Assembly: GCA_028285445.1 (NCBI GenBank)
Contig: JANQPQ010000041.1
Span: 1-57,550 of the forward strand
DNA from: Cyclobacteriaceae bacterium
GTDB taxonomy: Bacteria; Bacteroidota; Bacteroidia; Cytophagales; Cyclobacteriaceae
Direction: 5' to 3'
DNA length: 57,550 bases
A program made the position numbers and the translations under genes. Within the stretch, counting starts at the first letter, position 1, and each line of letters starts with the position of its first letter. Below the pieces are notes generated by a model. It saw only the letters and a program-made list of their open reading frames with translations, was not told the DNA's origin and ran no database searches. Shown here one piece after another: positions 1 to 8,161 of this stretch.

Positions 1-621
1 CAGGAATCGGAAGAGAAGTTTGCGAAGCTCCTGGAAGACTACCTACCGCAGCATACAGTTACCAGGGAATTACTCAAAACCGAGATTGATAATCTTCCCT
101 TATATGGCTATGGAATCAAGGCCTTTATGCTAAGCATGATAGAGACAACGTTGAGAGTTTCTGAGGGCACCAGTACAGCCGTTGACATTGAGACGATACT
201 CAATATTGGTAAAGAAATGTTACAGAAACCGGTGGTGAAATTGGAAGGCGTGGATTCAGTTTTGGAAGCTCTCAGTGATAAGTATCGACTAGTGCTGGCT
301 ACCAAAGGTGATCTGCTTGACCAGGAGAGAAAGCTCAGCAAATCAGGCCTGGAGGGATTCTTTCACCATATTGAGATTATGTCAGAGAAGAAAGATGACG
401 ATTTCAAGAAACTACTGAAACACCTTGATATACAACCGCATGAATTTGCCATGGTGGGTAATTCTCTTAAATCAGATATAATTCCTGTACTAAATATTGG
501 TGGATACGGCTATCACGTACCATACCACGTCAATTGGGAATTAGATACAGTAAAGCACAAAGTTGAACACGACAATCTGCAACAAGTTGACAAGATTTCA
601 GAGGTGCTTCAATATTTATAA
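1..621 (+). CDS. HAD-superfamily hydrolase, 5'-truncated by window edge
   Basis: The frame is open from base 1, so the gene begins outside the window; 206 residues are visible. HAD motifs can be seen: motif II Thr in LVLATKGD (visible residue ~101), a motif III Lys in MSEKKDDD (~130) and motif IV GNSLKSD (~153-159). Motif I (DxDxT) and the cap domain start would lie upstream. HAD-IA enzymes are usually phosphatases or phosphonatases acting on small metabolites in the cytosol; the substrate cannot be read here. An internal ATG at 127 exists, but coding continues upstream of it, so it is not the start. The stop is 12 bases before the next gene, which suggests one transcript with the dehydrogenase, sulfotransferase-like and HD genes. 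Confidence 0.8.
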   Translation, partial: QESEEKFAKLLEDYLPQHTVTRELLKTEIDNLPLYGYGIKAFMLSMIETTLRVSEGTSTAVDIETILNIGKEMLQKPVVKLEGVDSVLEALSDKYRLVLATKGDLLDQERKLSKSGLEGFFHHIEIMSEKKDDDFKKLLKHLDIQPHEFAMVGNSLKSDIIPVLNIGGYGYHVPYHVNWELDTVKHKVEHDNLQQVDKISEVLQYL

Positions 622-633
622 TAAGAACGGATA

Positions 634-1572
634 ATGAGTAAACCATATAGAATTGGAGTGCTTGGTTTAGGAGGCGTTGGTGGTTACCTCGGTGGCCTTC
701 TGGCCCGCAAGTATAGTGCCGATGCGGAAGTTGAAATTGTTTTTATAGCTCGAGGCCAGACCAAAGAAAATATTGAAAATTGCGGGCTAATCGTATCCTC
801 CATTGATCAGGAGTTTACTGTCAACCCTACCCTAGTCTCAGACCAATCTACAGAAATCGGCACACTCGATCTGTTATTGGTCGCTGTTAAGTCCTTCTCC
901 TTGCAATCAGCCCTTACGCCCTATTTGGGCAACTTGGGAGATGGTAGTGTGGTTATAACCCTTCAGAACTCCGTAAAACAAACAGAGCTTGTTGCGCCCT
1001 TACTTCCTTCCGGAGTTGATCACCTACCAGGTTGTGTATATATCATATCGAACGTAAAAGAGCCTGGCTTTATAGTAAGACAGCAAAGTCCAGAGAAGGT
1101 ATTTTTTGGGCCGGTTGACGGCAACACAGATCCCTATCGACAATCTCTGGAGGTGATGCTGGCAGCCGGAATTGATGCGCACCTTGTTGACAATGTTGAT
1201 GTTGTAAACTGGAATAAGTTTATGTTCATTTCATCAGTGGCTACAGCCACCTCTTACTTCAACAAAACCATAAAGGAAGTATTGGGAAATGCAAATAGCA
1301 AAGACTTTCTGCTTAGGTTGGTGGCGGAAGTGAGGGCCGTTGCGCTGGCCCAGGGCCTTGCAGTTGATTTGGAAATAGCTGATAAGGTACTTACAGTTAC
1401 CAGCAAACTTGGCGATGAAGCCAAATCCTCCATGCAGCTGGATATTGAGAAGGGCTTGCAATCTGAGGTTGAAGACCTAACCCACAGTGTAATTCAGCTA
1501 GGCCAAATGTCAAGCACTTCCACAGAGGCTTATAACGAGGCCTACCAGGGCATCTTGTCTCGAATTCAGTAG
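634..1572 (+). CDS. Ketopantoate reductase (PanE/ApbA) family dehydrogenase
   Basis: The 312-residue protein begins with a Rossmann NAD(P)-binding motif GLGGVGGYLGG (residues ~10-20), continues with the family signature LLVAVKSF (~81-88) and LQNSV (~110), and has the NWNKF motif whose Lys corresponds to the catalytic Lys of E. coli PanE. The length fits the family (about 300). PanE reduces 2-dehydropantoate to pantoate with NADPH in coenzyme A synthesis, but many homologues act on other 2-keto acids. No other pantothenate gene is nearby and it sits between a HAD hydrolase and a sulfotransferase-like gene, so the family is firm and the pantoate role is not. Confidence 0.85.
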   Translation: MSKPYRIGVLGLGGVGGYLGGLLARKYSADAEVEIVFIARGQTKENIENCGLIVSSIDQEFTVNPTLVSDQSTEIGTLDLLLVAVKSFSLQSALTPYLGNLGDGSVVITLQNSVKQTELVAPLLPSGVDHLPGCVYIISNVKEPGFIVRQQSPEKVFFGPVDGNTDPYRQSLEVMLAAGIDAHLVDNVDVVNWNKFMFISSVATATSYFNKTIKEVLGNANSKDFLLRLVAEVRAVALAQGLAVDLEIADKVLTVTSKLGDEAKSSMQLDIEKGLQSEVEDLTHSVIQLGQMSSTSTEAYNEAYQGILSRIQ

Positions 1573-1605
1573 CTTTGAAAGGCATAGTCATTTCTTGACC
1601 TCCGT

Positions 1606-2373
1606 ATGCCGGGAATAATACTAGCCAGGAATATCGACGTAGTTGTGGCCTCAAGTGGTGGAGTTGGTAGCACACTGCTACTAGAGGAAATCTCAAAATA
1701 CAAACGAACACACCGGCACCTTGCAATTGACTATTACAAGCATCTTTCCATCCCTCCAATCAGCTTTCGCCGGAACGTCAAGTATGTTTATGTTTTTGGC
1801 GATCCGGTAACGGCCTCCATCTCCTTGTTTAAGAGGGGTTTTCATCACCAACAGTCCGTTAAGTTAAATCGGTACCGTAGCAATACAGCTTTCATTATTC
1901 CGGAAAAAATGACTTTGGAAGAATATGCGGCAAAAGGAAGAGATGGATTCCAATATGAAGAGCAGCTTAGGAATTGGTGCGAGACTTTCCTCGCGCAACC
2001 TACCTTCTTTATCAGGTACGATCAATTATACGAAAGCTTGCCTGCGCTGGCTCAATTCCTGGAGCTTCCGCCACAGTTCTTGGAAGATTTCCCCCCTGAA
2101 CAACAACGGCAATCGGGTCGTGATGTGGTCTCGGAAGAAACATTTGAGGGATTGACCAGAATTTATGCCGGACACAAGCTTTTGCATGAGATGGAGGGTT
2201 GCGAAATTCATGATCTGACTGACAGGCCAGCTAAGCACATTTTTAAACGGCCCTATCGGCAAGCAATTTTGGAGAGTCATTTCACCTTACCCCTAAAAGC
2301 GGCACTCTTACGATATAGCCCCAGTTTGTTCCGCTTAGCTAAGAAAACTAAGCGTGCGCTGGTTAAAAGATAA
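1606..2373 (+). CDS. Sulfotransferase-like P-loop protein
   Basis: The 255-residue protein has an N-terminal P-loop-like stretch VVASSGGVGSTLL (~residues 12-24) in the place of the 5'-phosphosulfate loop of PAPS-dependent sulfotransferases. A second block, YVYVFGDPVTASISLF (~58-73), resembles the 3'-phosphate-binding strand-helix, and a late FIRYDQLYESLPALAQFLELP-type region matches the family's C-terminal helix pair. Such enzymes transfer sulfate from PAPS to hydroxyl or amino groups. The family match is by pattern only and is fairly distant; a kinase-like or other P-loop protein is possible. There is no signal peptide. The gap to the preceding gene is 33 bases, so it probably belongs to the same transcript. 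Confidence 0.5.
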   Translation: MPGIILARNIDVVVASSGGVGSTLLLEEISKYKRTHRHLAIDYYKHLSIPPISFRRNVKYVYVFGDPVTASISLFKRGFHHQQSVKLNRYRSNTAFIIPEKMTLEEYAAKGRDGFQYEEQLRNWCETFLAQPTFFIRYDQLYESLPALAQFLELPPQFLEDFPPEQQRQSGRDVVSEETFEGLTRIYAGHKLLHEMEGCEIHDLTDRPAKHIFKRPYRQAILESHFTLPLKAALLRYSPSLFRLAKKTKRALVKR

Positions 2374-2432
2374 TGTGAAGTAGCTTCAGTTTCCGTATCT
2401 TCCGTGATATCAGCTCTTTAACATACATTGTT

Positions 2433-2996
2433 ATGACCGAAAACACTGTTAGCTTCAGCAATCTCCGAGATGGGTCGGTTGAGGATTTTGAGATCATTGC
2501 TAAAAACGATGAACTAACAGCGCTAGAACTTCCAGACCGTATCATAGAACACCTGCGCGCGCAGTCGTTTGATGATGGTGCCTACAAAATAGACCGACTC
2601 CAACATGTACTTCAGGCCGCAACCCGTGCTGAAAGAGACGGGGCAGACGACGATTGGATAGTTTGTGCCCTAATCCATGATATTGGCGACATCCTGGCTC
2701 CTTATACTCATGGTGACCTGGCAGCTGAGATTTTGCGGCCATTCGTTAGGGATGAAGTAGTCTGGGTAACCCGGCATCATCCTACTTTCCAGAAATTCTA
2801 TAACAAAGCTCTGGATGAAGAACAGCGCCAAAGCAGGGAGCAATTTAAGGACCACCCTCATTACCAGGCTGCAGTGGATTTTTGTGAGAATTGGGATCAA
2901 ACATCTTTTGACCCAAATTACAATAGCGAACCCCTGGAGCATTTTGAACCGGTAATCCGTAGGGTGTTTTCACGCAAACCATTTAGCAACAAATAG
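2433..2996 (+). CDS. HD-domain protein resembling PhnZ-type mixed-valence diiron oxygenases
   Basis: The 187-residue protein has an HD-domain ligand series: His58 (LQHVLQ), His82-Asp83 (ALIHDIGD), His93 (YTHGD), His115/116 (VTRHHP) and Asp155 (ENWDQ). The 24-residue spacing from His58 to His82 and the surrounding pattern 'xRxGAD...ALxHDIG' match what I recall of PhnZ, an HD oxygenase cleaving a C-P bond with a diiron centre; the late Asp is also kept. The PhnZ Tyr/Glu pair before the first His is not kept, so its known substrate should not be assumed. It might instead be a phosphohydrolase. It probably shares a transcript with the upstream HAD, dehydrogenase and sulfotransferase-like genes. 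Confidence 0.7.
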   Translation: MTENTVSFSNLRDGSVEDFEIIAKNDELTALELPDRIIEHLRAQSFDDGAYKIDRLQHVLQAATRAERDGADDDWIVCALIHDIGDILAPYTHGDLAAEILRPFVRDEVVWVTRHHPTFQKFYNKALDEEQRQSREQFKDHPHYQAAVDFCENWDQTSFDPNYNSEPLEHFEPVIRRVFSRKPFSNK

Positions 2997-3009
2997 TCAA
3001 AAACCGAAT

Positions 3010-3462
3010 ATGAAAAAAGTCATTTATCTAATCCTGGCCTGCTTCTGCACCATAAGTGGTTTAGCCCAAAAGAAAATGGGAGACCCTGCGGAGGTCGAAA
3101 AGATTATGCAAAATACCGCCAACTTCAGCTCTTTTATAATGGCATCTGATTATGAAGGCATTGCTGATTCTTATACCAGCGACGGGAAGTTATTCCCCAA
3201 CAACAGGGACATTATTGAGGGCAGAAAAGCAATAATTGATTATTGGACTTTGCCAGAAGGCGTGAGCATAACACATCACAAGGTGATGCCAGAAGAAATA
3301 AAAGTAACAGGAGATGAGGCCTGGGATTACGGTTACTATGAGGGCAGAACCAAAGGCCGTGACGGTACCGAATCAAGCTGGAAAGGCAAATACGTAATTA
3401 TTTGGCGCAAGGAAGAGGGCGTTTGGAAGATGTACCTGGATATCTGGAACAGGGTGCCCTAG
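3010..3462 (+). CDS. Secreted SnoaL/DUF4440-like (NTF2-fold) protein
   Basis: This 150-residue protein starts with a Sec signal peptide (MKKVIYLILACFCTISGLAQ, cleavage likely after Ala-Gln). The mature part shows the NTF2/DUF4440 pattern: a helix ending in a 'YEGIADSYTSDGKLFPNN' type strand, then 'IIEGRKAIIDYW', and C-terminal strands YVIIWRKEEGVWKMYLDIWN. Proteins of this fold are small cone-shaped binding domains or isomerases and usually have no assignable substrate. It lies 13 bases after the HD-domain gene and may be the last gene of that operon. Export to the periplasm or outside is inferred from the signal peptide. Confidence 0.7.
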   Translation: MKKVIYLILACFCTISGLAQKKMGDPAEVEKIMQNTANFSSFIMASDYEGIADSYTSDGKLFPNNRDIIEGRKAIIDYWTLPEGVSITHHKVMPEEIKVTGDEAWDYGYYEGRTKGRDGTESSWKGKYVIIWRKEEGVWKMYLDIWNRVP

Positions 3463-3502
3463 TTTTGGCTGGCACCGCTCCACCGGAACACAGTACTTTC
3501 AA

Positions 3503-4168
3503 TTGACACCAGTTAAACATAGCTACGATATAAATGTCAACTCTCACAGGAGAGCAATTCCGGCTGCTATAATTTGTTTTCCATTTACAATCTATTTGAT
3601 TATGCTGGTGCCAGGTAATTGGCCGGATTTGTTGAGCTTCATGGCCTATTTGCTGCTACTGTTTTCAACGGTGGGCCCCGTTGCAATCCTTTCTAGGGGA
3701 AAGATAAGAATAGAACTAACCGAGCAAGCCTTTAGAGCGATCTGGACCAAACGCTTCATCCTTAGTAAAGAAACGGATGTGGAACTTAGTTGGTATAGTA
3801 TAATAGACTATGTCTACCAGGAGGATCGGGGATTGGATTCCTTCAAGCTAACGCTAACCGAAGGCCGACAGTTTGAATTCTATCGATATACCTACTATCC
3901 ATGGAATGACGATTTCGAAGACTTTGTGAAGGAATTCCCTGAATACCTTAGAGTGGTGGAATTGGCTGGTCATCAGGCAATCCCCGAAGGGAAAACTGAA
4001 TTCGAATCTCGGTCTTTTAGGTGGGTACTAGTCGGAATGACAATATTGGCCTTGGGTATCCTCATTAACCTAGTAGTGAATCCCGACCCTGCAACTCGTT
4101 GGGCCTCGCTGGGGGTTATTTTTTCTGGTATTCTTTTCGATTGGATGAAGACAACTCGAAGAAAATGA
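3503..4168 (+). CDS. Hypothetical membrane protein
   Basis: I do not recognise this 221-residue protein. It has two hydrophobic segments near the N-terminus (about residues 18-35 and 42-62), a soluble middle rich in Tyr, Asp and Glu (about 70-165), and two hydrophobic segments near the C-terminus (about 174-190 and 196-212). That makes about four transmembrane helices with a cytosolic or periplasmic domain between them, a layout like PH-domain-like membrane proteins. The start is TTG; no ATG in frame occurs before residue 34, which would cut into the first helix, so TTG is preferred. It follows the SnoaL-like gene by 40 bases. Confidence 0.6.
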   Translation: MTPVKHSYDINVNSHRRAIPAAIICFPFTIYLIMLVPGNWPDLLSFMAYLLLLFSTVGPVAILSRGKIRIELTEQAFRAIWTKRFILSKETDVELSWYSIIDYVYQEDRGLDSFKLTLTEGRQFEFYRYTYYPWNDDFEDFVKEFPEYLRVVELAGHQAIPEGKTEFESRSFRWVLVGMTILALGILINLVVNPDPATRWASLGVIFSGILFDWMKTTRRK

Positions 4169-4196
4169 CTTCTGTGCCTAAATTGGCTTTGCTAAA

Positions 4197-4484
4197 ATGA
4201 AAATCGAGACAAACAAAGCTGAAATTCTAAGTTGGTTTGAGAAAGAGGACTTTGAGGGAAGTATACTCCTTCAATTCTACATTGACCAAGACAAAGAGAC
4301 TGTGCTCTTGATCACATCTTATGGAATAGAATATGACCCTGATATCCATTTCAAGTTTAGAGCAACCGAATTTGGGGACATCAAAAGAGTGAGACGGAAA
4401 TCCCCAAATGCGAAGAATCCAAGATCATTCGCCTATAACTTCCATTCAGGGGAACAAACTGCCACTATAGAGCTGGAAGGGTAA
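4197..4484 (+). CDS. Small hypothetical protein
   Basis: This 95-residue acidic/basic mixed protein has no signal peptide or membrane segment, and I do not recognise a family. It begins 28 bases after the membrane protein gene. The same reading frame stays open for 45 more codons beyond its TAA stop (see the following region), so the gene may once have been longer or may be the intact front part of a decaying gene. Coding status is supported by a start in a normal position and codon use similar to its neighbours, but not by homology. Confidence 0.5.
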   Translation: MKIETNKAEILSWFEKEDFEGSILLQFYIDQDKETVLLITSYGIEYDPDIHFKFRATEFGDIKRVRRKSPNAKNPRSFAYNFHSGEQTATIELEG

Positions 4485-4828
4485 CAACTAAAAACCTATC
4501 CAACACATTTTTTCATACTTCTGGACTTTGGACATGATTATGGCTTATGTGAATTTGAATTCAAGTGGATCAAAAAAGAATTAAGGAGGGGTCGGCGCAT
4601 ACTCGAAATCGAGAGGACATGATTGTAGACATCGACTCAGGAAGAAAACTAGATTTTGATAAACCTTTTGAATAGATTAAGAATAATGCTCACCAGGCTG
4701 TTTCACTCATCAACCTTTCATTGACGATTTCGCTTCTGCTCCTCTCCCAACTTATCTTGGGTTTAACAAATCATTAAGAATATTCCAGGTCTTTCACTTT
4801 TACATTTATGGTTTAATCGAAAAGGACC
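4485..4828 (+). other. Non-coding stretch with possible gene remnant
   Basis: No intact gene is visible in these 344 bases. In frame with the preceding gene, 45 codons after its TAA are open (4485-4619, stop TGA 4620-4622) and encode a plausible soluble sequence with LLDFGHDYGLCEFEF. A second short frame starts at an overlapping ATG (4619) and runs 18 codons to TAG 4673-4675. Together they could be a frameshifted, stop-interrupted remnant of an extended protein, or chance. The remainder, 4676-4828, is A/T-rich and probably carries the promoter of the lipoprotein gene at 4829. Confidence 0.35.
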
Positions 4829-5431
4829 ATGAATAGACTATTGATGCTGGCAGTAGGAGTTGCTTTTCTGAGCAGTTGCCAACCTTCCACAGAGGCCCTG
4901 CTAAGGGAAAAGACAGAAGCCTATTTCGCTGCCTGGAATCGGCATGACTTTACTCATCCAGACCACGCCAACTTTAAGCGTGATACCAGCTACACTTGGC
5001 ACGGCAAAAAAGAGGGGAATGGCAGTCGCAGTATTTACAATCCAAACTCTGGCTGGAAGCAATGGGACATTGCCTGGAACGGCACTTACAGGTATGAGAT
5101 TACCAATATTGATGTGAACAACCTTTCTGTAACAGGCAATTTCCACGAAACCACCGACTTCCTAAAATTCATTGGTATGCCTGAGGGTTTTTCTGCAGTG
5201 GTAACTTTCTGGTTTGATGAGGAACTTAAAGTGAAAGAAACTCAATACGAATGGTTGGATTCAAACCGAAATATGCATGAGGTAATTAAGCCAATTGTAG
5301 CCTGGGCTCAGCAGAATGATTCCCTTCGTCTGCAAAAAGTCTACCCGGATGGTTCCTTTACACCAAATACAGAAAATGCTGAAGAGTGGAAGATCTTATT
5401 CGAGAACTATGCTAAAGCAAATGAACAATAA
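4829..5431 (+). CDS. SnoaL-like (NTF2-fold) lipoprotein
   Basis: The 200-residue protein begins with a lipoprotein signal (MNRLLMLAVGVAFLSSC, lipidation Cys17) and is probably anchored in the outer or inner membrane facing the periplasm. After it come the helix LLREKTEAYFAAWNRHDF and later strands AVVTFWFDEELKVKETQYEWL, the pattern of SnoaL/NTF2-like proteins. The C-terminal part (about 150-200) is helical and not typical of the family. The function is unknown. It has its own upstream region and ends well before the next gene, so it is likely transcribed alone. Confidence 0.6.
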   Translation: MNRLLMLAVGVAFLSSCQPSTEALLREKTEAYFAAWNRHDFTHPDHANFKRDTSYTWHGKKEGNGSRSIYNPNSGWKQWDIAWNGTYRYEITNIDVNNLSVTGNFHETTDFLKFIGMPEGFSAVVTFWFDEELKVKETQYEWLDSNRNMHEVIKPIVAWAQQNDSLRLQKVYPDGSFTPNTENAEEWKILFENYAKANEQ

Positions 5432-5548
5432 GTGAGCGGAGAAAGAGTTTCGCGACCTAAGTGGAACCACATGACTAGTTCAAGCAATTTTGCCTAATTG
5501 CTATATTGGTAGTCATTTATAAATCTTTGAAAATACCATTAGCACAAA

Positions 5549-5803
5549 ATGAGCGATATTAAACGAACGTGGGACCGTCTTAGAGATGACGAAAAAAGAA
5601 AGGCGAAAGAGGAATTAATTGACTTCTTTCAAAACGAAAGAGATGAGGAAATTGGCGTTATTGCGGCGGAGGGAATCCTAAACTTTTTCCTGCAATCGGT
5701 AGGAAACAAATTATACAATAAGGGAGTTGAAGATGCCAAAAAAGCAATTGAAAGTCGTTATGATGAATTACGCTATGACCTGGATGATCTGCTTGACATT
5801 TAG
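5549..5803 (+). CDS. DUF2164 family protein
   Basis: This 84-residue cytosolic protein matches the DUF2164 pattern: a charged N-terminal helix, then FFQNERDEEIGVIAAEGIL, then a conserved YNKGVEDAKKAIE block near residues 57-69. The family is widespread, small and of unknown function. It is followed 22 bases later by another small gene that starts with GTG, so the two are probably translated from one message. No regulation can be read beyond an A-rich upstream region. Confidence 0.75.
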   Translation: MSDIKRTWDRLRDDEKRKAKEELIDFFQNERDEEIGVIAAEGILNFFLQSVGNKLYNKGVEDAKKAIESRYDELRYDLDDLLDI

Positions 5804-5825
5804 AATCTATTAGACCAGACAAAAA

Positions 5826-6092
5826 GTGAAGTATTTTAAACGAAAATGGGAGGAGATTCGGAGTGATGAGTTTGGTGCTTGGGGTACATCTTGGTGGTAT
5901 CTGGAAACCAGCGACTCTGGACTTCCCACCAGACAAATTGAAGTCTATGAAAATGGGAAGGTATTGAAGTATGATCAAGTAAGACATGCAGATAAGTTTG
6001 GCAGTCTTGCTGATCAGCCATTGAACTTAACCGAATTCTCAAAGTTTGAAATCCACTCTGAAGAATTCGAAATGGCATGGAATGCCCGGTAA
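5826..6092 (+). CDS. DUF6881-like small protein
   Basis: The 88-residue protein starts at GTG (5826). Its layout, an aromatic N-terminal strand, 'ETSDSGLPTRQIEVYENGKVLKYD', and a C-terminal FEIHSEEFEMAWNAR, resembles DUF6881 proteins, which carry 'G.E.R.VEV..DG' and end with 'EFE..W'. The match is from memory and moderate. It is soluble and of unknown function, and it lies just after the DUF2164 gene, so the two may be co-expressed. A short hairpin follows its stop. Confidence 0.5.
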   Translation: MKYFKRKWEEIRSDEFGAWGTSWWYLETSDSGLPTRQIEVYENGKVLKYDQVRHADKFGSLADQPLNLTEFSKFEIHSEEFEMAWNAR

Positions 6093-6128
6093 ATATTTTT
6101 CTAAAATGAATAACTCATGAACATCCCT

Positions 6129-6144
6129 AACAAGTAGCCTTGTT
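6129..6144 (+). terminator. Possible weak terminator hairpin between convergent genes
   Basis: AACAAG-TAGC-CTTGTT forms a perfect 6-bp stem with a 4-base loop and is followed by TTGAATTTT. It sits between the + strand DUF6881-like gene and the - strand membrane gene, where a terminator is expected. The stem is A/T-rich and the U-tract is interrupted, so efficiency is doubtful. Confidence 0.35.
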
Positions 6145-6182
6145 TTGAATTTTCGCAGTACGGATTGACCAATCCAGCCCAA

Positions 6183-7181
6183 TCAGTTGCCCTTTATCCT
6201 ACTCCACAACTCACCAAGCAATTTCTTAGCATCTCGCCGGTCTTTAGGCACTTCAACAAACTTAACATTGTTCAGGTCATCGGTCACTATCTCATAACTG
6301 AATACAAAGTCTTGCGCATGAGGTTGCAGGCTCATCAAACCAAAACGCAGATCATTGAAGTACAACTTTCCATCCTTTTGGTTAATGATGTACCAACCCT
6401 GGGAGATTTCAATCATTCGCCTTACCTGATCATTATCACTAAGGTTCTCCAACAGGTGATGATTTTTGGGATACGATTCGAATGTGATGGGTTTGGTGTC
6501 GAAAAACGAATAGTTGGCCAATAAATATGCATTGTCTATTTCCACGTTAGCACTCCATAGCATAGTGTTTGCCGGCGAAGGCCGTGTACTTAGCTGGGAG
6601 TACGTGATGCCTTGAGATTGAAGTGAAGATTCAAACTGCGAAAAAGACATCCACTTTAGCAGGAGTGTTAATACCAGGTATGATGAACTTAGCAACAACC
6701 CCAGTTTATTATAGAACTGCCGTCTGTTACTGGCCCGATTTTGTGTCATGGCCAGTATCAAACACACGAAAAATGGCAGTGTGTATAAGGGATCGATAAC
6801 GAAGATTGTCTTAAATGCGAGTCGCAGATCAAAAGGCCAAAACAACTGCGTACCCCAGGTTGTAAACGCATCCAATAGAGGGTGCGTGATAAAAGCCCAG
6901 AAGAACAGCCACGACCAGGCCTTTACATCCTTGAGCCGCTCATAGCGAGATACCAGCCACCCAAACACTGGCGCGAAGAGCACTGAAAAGGCAATCGAAT
7001 GTGTAAATCCACGATGTACAGACAGTGCAGTAACGGTGTCTGTAAAGTGAGATGCCATCACATCAAGGTCCGGTATCGTTCCTCCAATGGCCCCATAAAG
7101 TATGGCTTTGTTGCCAACTTTTCTACCTAAAACCACCTCTCCCACAGCCGCTCCCAGCACTATTTGTGTCAATGAATCCAT
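6183..7181 (-). CDS. Metal-dependent hydrolase-like membrane protein (DUF457/YdjM family)
   Basis: The protein begins MDSLTQIVLGAAVGE, the typical start of this family; an ATG 15 bases upstream (7196) would add MFESC, so 7181 is chosen, giving 332 residues. Motifs include GGTIPDLDV and HRGFTHS near residues 33-60, conserved polar residues of the DUF457 'LexA-binding/inner membrane metal-dependent hydrolase' group, followed by several membrane segments to about residue 165 and a long soluble C-terminal part. The family was named for hydrolase-like motifs, but its reaction is not known. The gene faces the preceding + strand gene. Confidence 0.8.
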   Translation of the reverse strand: MDSLTQIVLGAAVGEVVLGRKVGNKAILYGAIGGTIPDLDVMASHFTDTVTALSVHRGFTHSIAFSVLFAPVFGWLVSRYERLKDVKAWSWLFFWAFITHPLLDAFTTWGTQLFWPFDLRLAFKTIFVIDPLYTLPFFVCLILAMTQNRASNRRQFYNKLGLLLSSSYLVLTLLLKWMSFSQFESSLQSQGITYSQLSTRPSPANTMLWSANVEIDNAYLLANYSFFDTKPITFESYPKNHHLLENLSDNDQVRRMIEISQGWYIINQKDGKLYFNDLRFGLMSLQPHAQDFVFSYEIVTDDLNNVKFVEVPKDRRDAKKLLGELWSRIKGN

Positions 7182-7337
7182 ACAGGATTCAAACATAATT
7201 AATGTAGATGGTATTGCGACTATCGTCGCACCAAGTACCGTGGAAAATAGTGGCTTTTAATGCATGCGTTGGTTGCCTTCAGATTGCGGGTCCGAGTTAG
7301 CAACAGCTCCGACTCCAGATTCTTAGGTCCCGACGAT

Positions 7338-7997
7338 TTACAGCCACATTCCCAAACCAATATTTAGTTCGAATAACTCCGGAAAGAAGGATCCATCAGC
7401 ATGGTTACTTCTTTGTTGTTCAATTGGCAGAGAAGGGTTATTAATACGTGAATAGACTATAGCTAAGTCGTAAATGCGGATAGGCGCATTGATTTCCAGG
7501 AAAAACCGCGAGTTCAAATCCATGATTGCTCTTGGTAGTATCTGCGCAGAGATAGTATAGGTATTATTCCAGCGGAGGAATATGTTCGACACCATTGGCT
7601 CTACCCTCCATCTACTCATCTGTGGAGCAATAGCAAGACCGAGGTATGGCCGCACCTTGGCATCTTCATTAGCTCCAAACCCAATATTGTAACTTCCACG
7701 CAAAGCGAGATTGAAGCTATTTACATCAGACGGAGCTACTCCATTTGTTGTCTCACTGGAAATCCGAAGGTCTCCAACACCAATTTCAAGGAACCTGTTG
7801 GCTCTCGTTTGAATGGCTAAAGCGGCGGCGGGAGAAAAATTCAGGGAATTTATCCGTTCTGGATCCGGGCTTCCATTTCCGCTGTAGTGCATACTACCAA
7901 AAAGTTTGAGGCTTTTGGGTTTGCCAGCAGATACCTGACAAAATGAATTGGAAATGGCAAACAGGGTAAGGTTGATAGCAATAAATAAGGCTTTCAT
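7338..7997 (-). CDS. Secreted, probable outer-membrane beta-barrel-like protein
   Basis: The 219-residue protein has a signal peptide (MKALFIAINLTLFAISNSFC, cleavage near residue 20). The mature part shows alternating polar and hydrophobic strands (AALAIQTRANRFLEIGVGDLRI, FNLALRGSYNIGFGA, ELFELNIGLGMWL) and ends in an aromatic-hydrophobic pair, as outer-membrane barrels do. No named family is recognised. It is a single gene, with an upstream region shared divergently with the AraC regulator at 8162. Confidence 0.55.
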   Translation of the reverse strand: MKALFIAINLTLFAISNSFCQVSAGKPKSLKLFGSMHYSGNGSPDPERINSLNFSPAAALAIQTRANRFLEIGVGDLRISSETTNGVAPSDVNSFNLALRGSYNIGFGANEDAKVRPYLGLAIAPQMSRWRVEPMVSNIFLRWNNTYTISAQILPRAIMDLNSRFFLEINAPIRIYDLAIVYSRINNPSLPIEQQRSNHADGSFFPELFELNIGLGMWL

Positions 7998-8161
7998 TGA
8001 TTAGATTTTTATTGTTATGTCATAAGAAGTTTAACTTGCCACCCCCGCCTTTTGGAGTTGAATTACAATTGTCTTCGGAATCAAAAACTATAATAGGCTA
8101 TTTTTATTGCGGATTTAACCTTACTATTTAACAAAGGAAGAACCTGGATTAACTAAAACTG

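Noticed and set aside
634-1572. Naming the dehydrogenase panE
   Set aside because: Family motifs are clear, but no pantothenate gene is nearby and the operon context points to another 2-keto acid substrate.
6165-6524. A 119-codon + strand frame opposite the DUF457/YdjM-type gene
   Set aside because: It lies wholly antisense to a well-supported gene and shows no motif.
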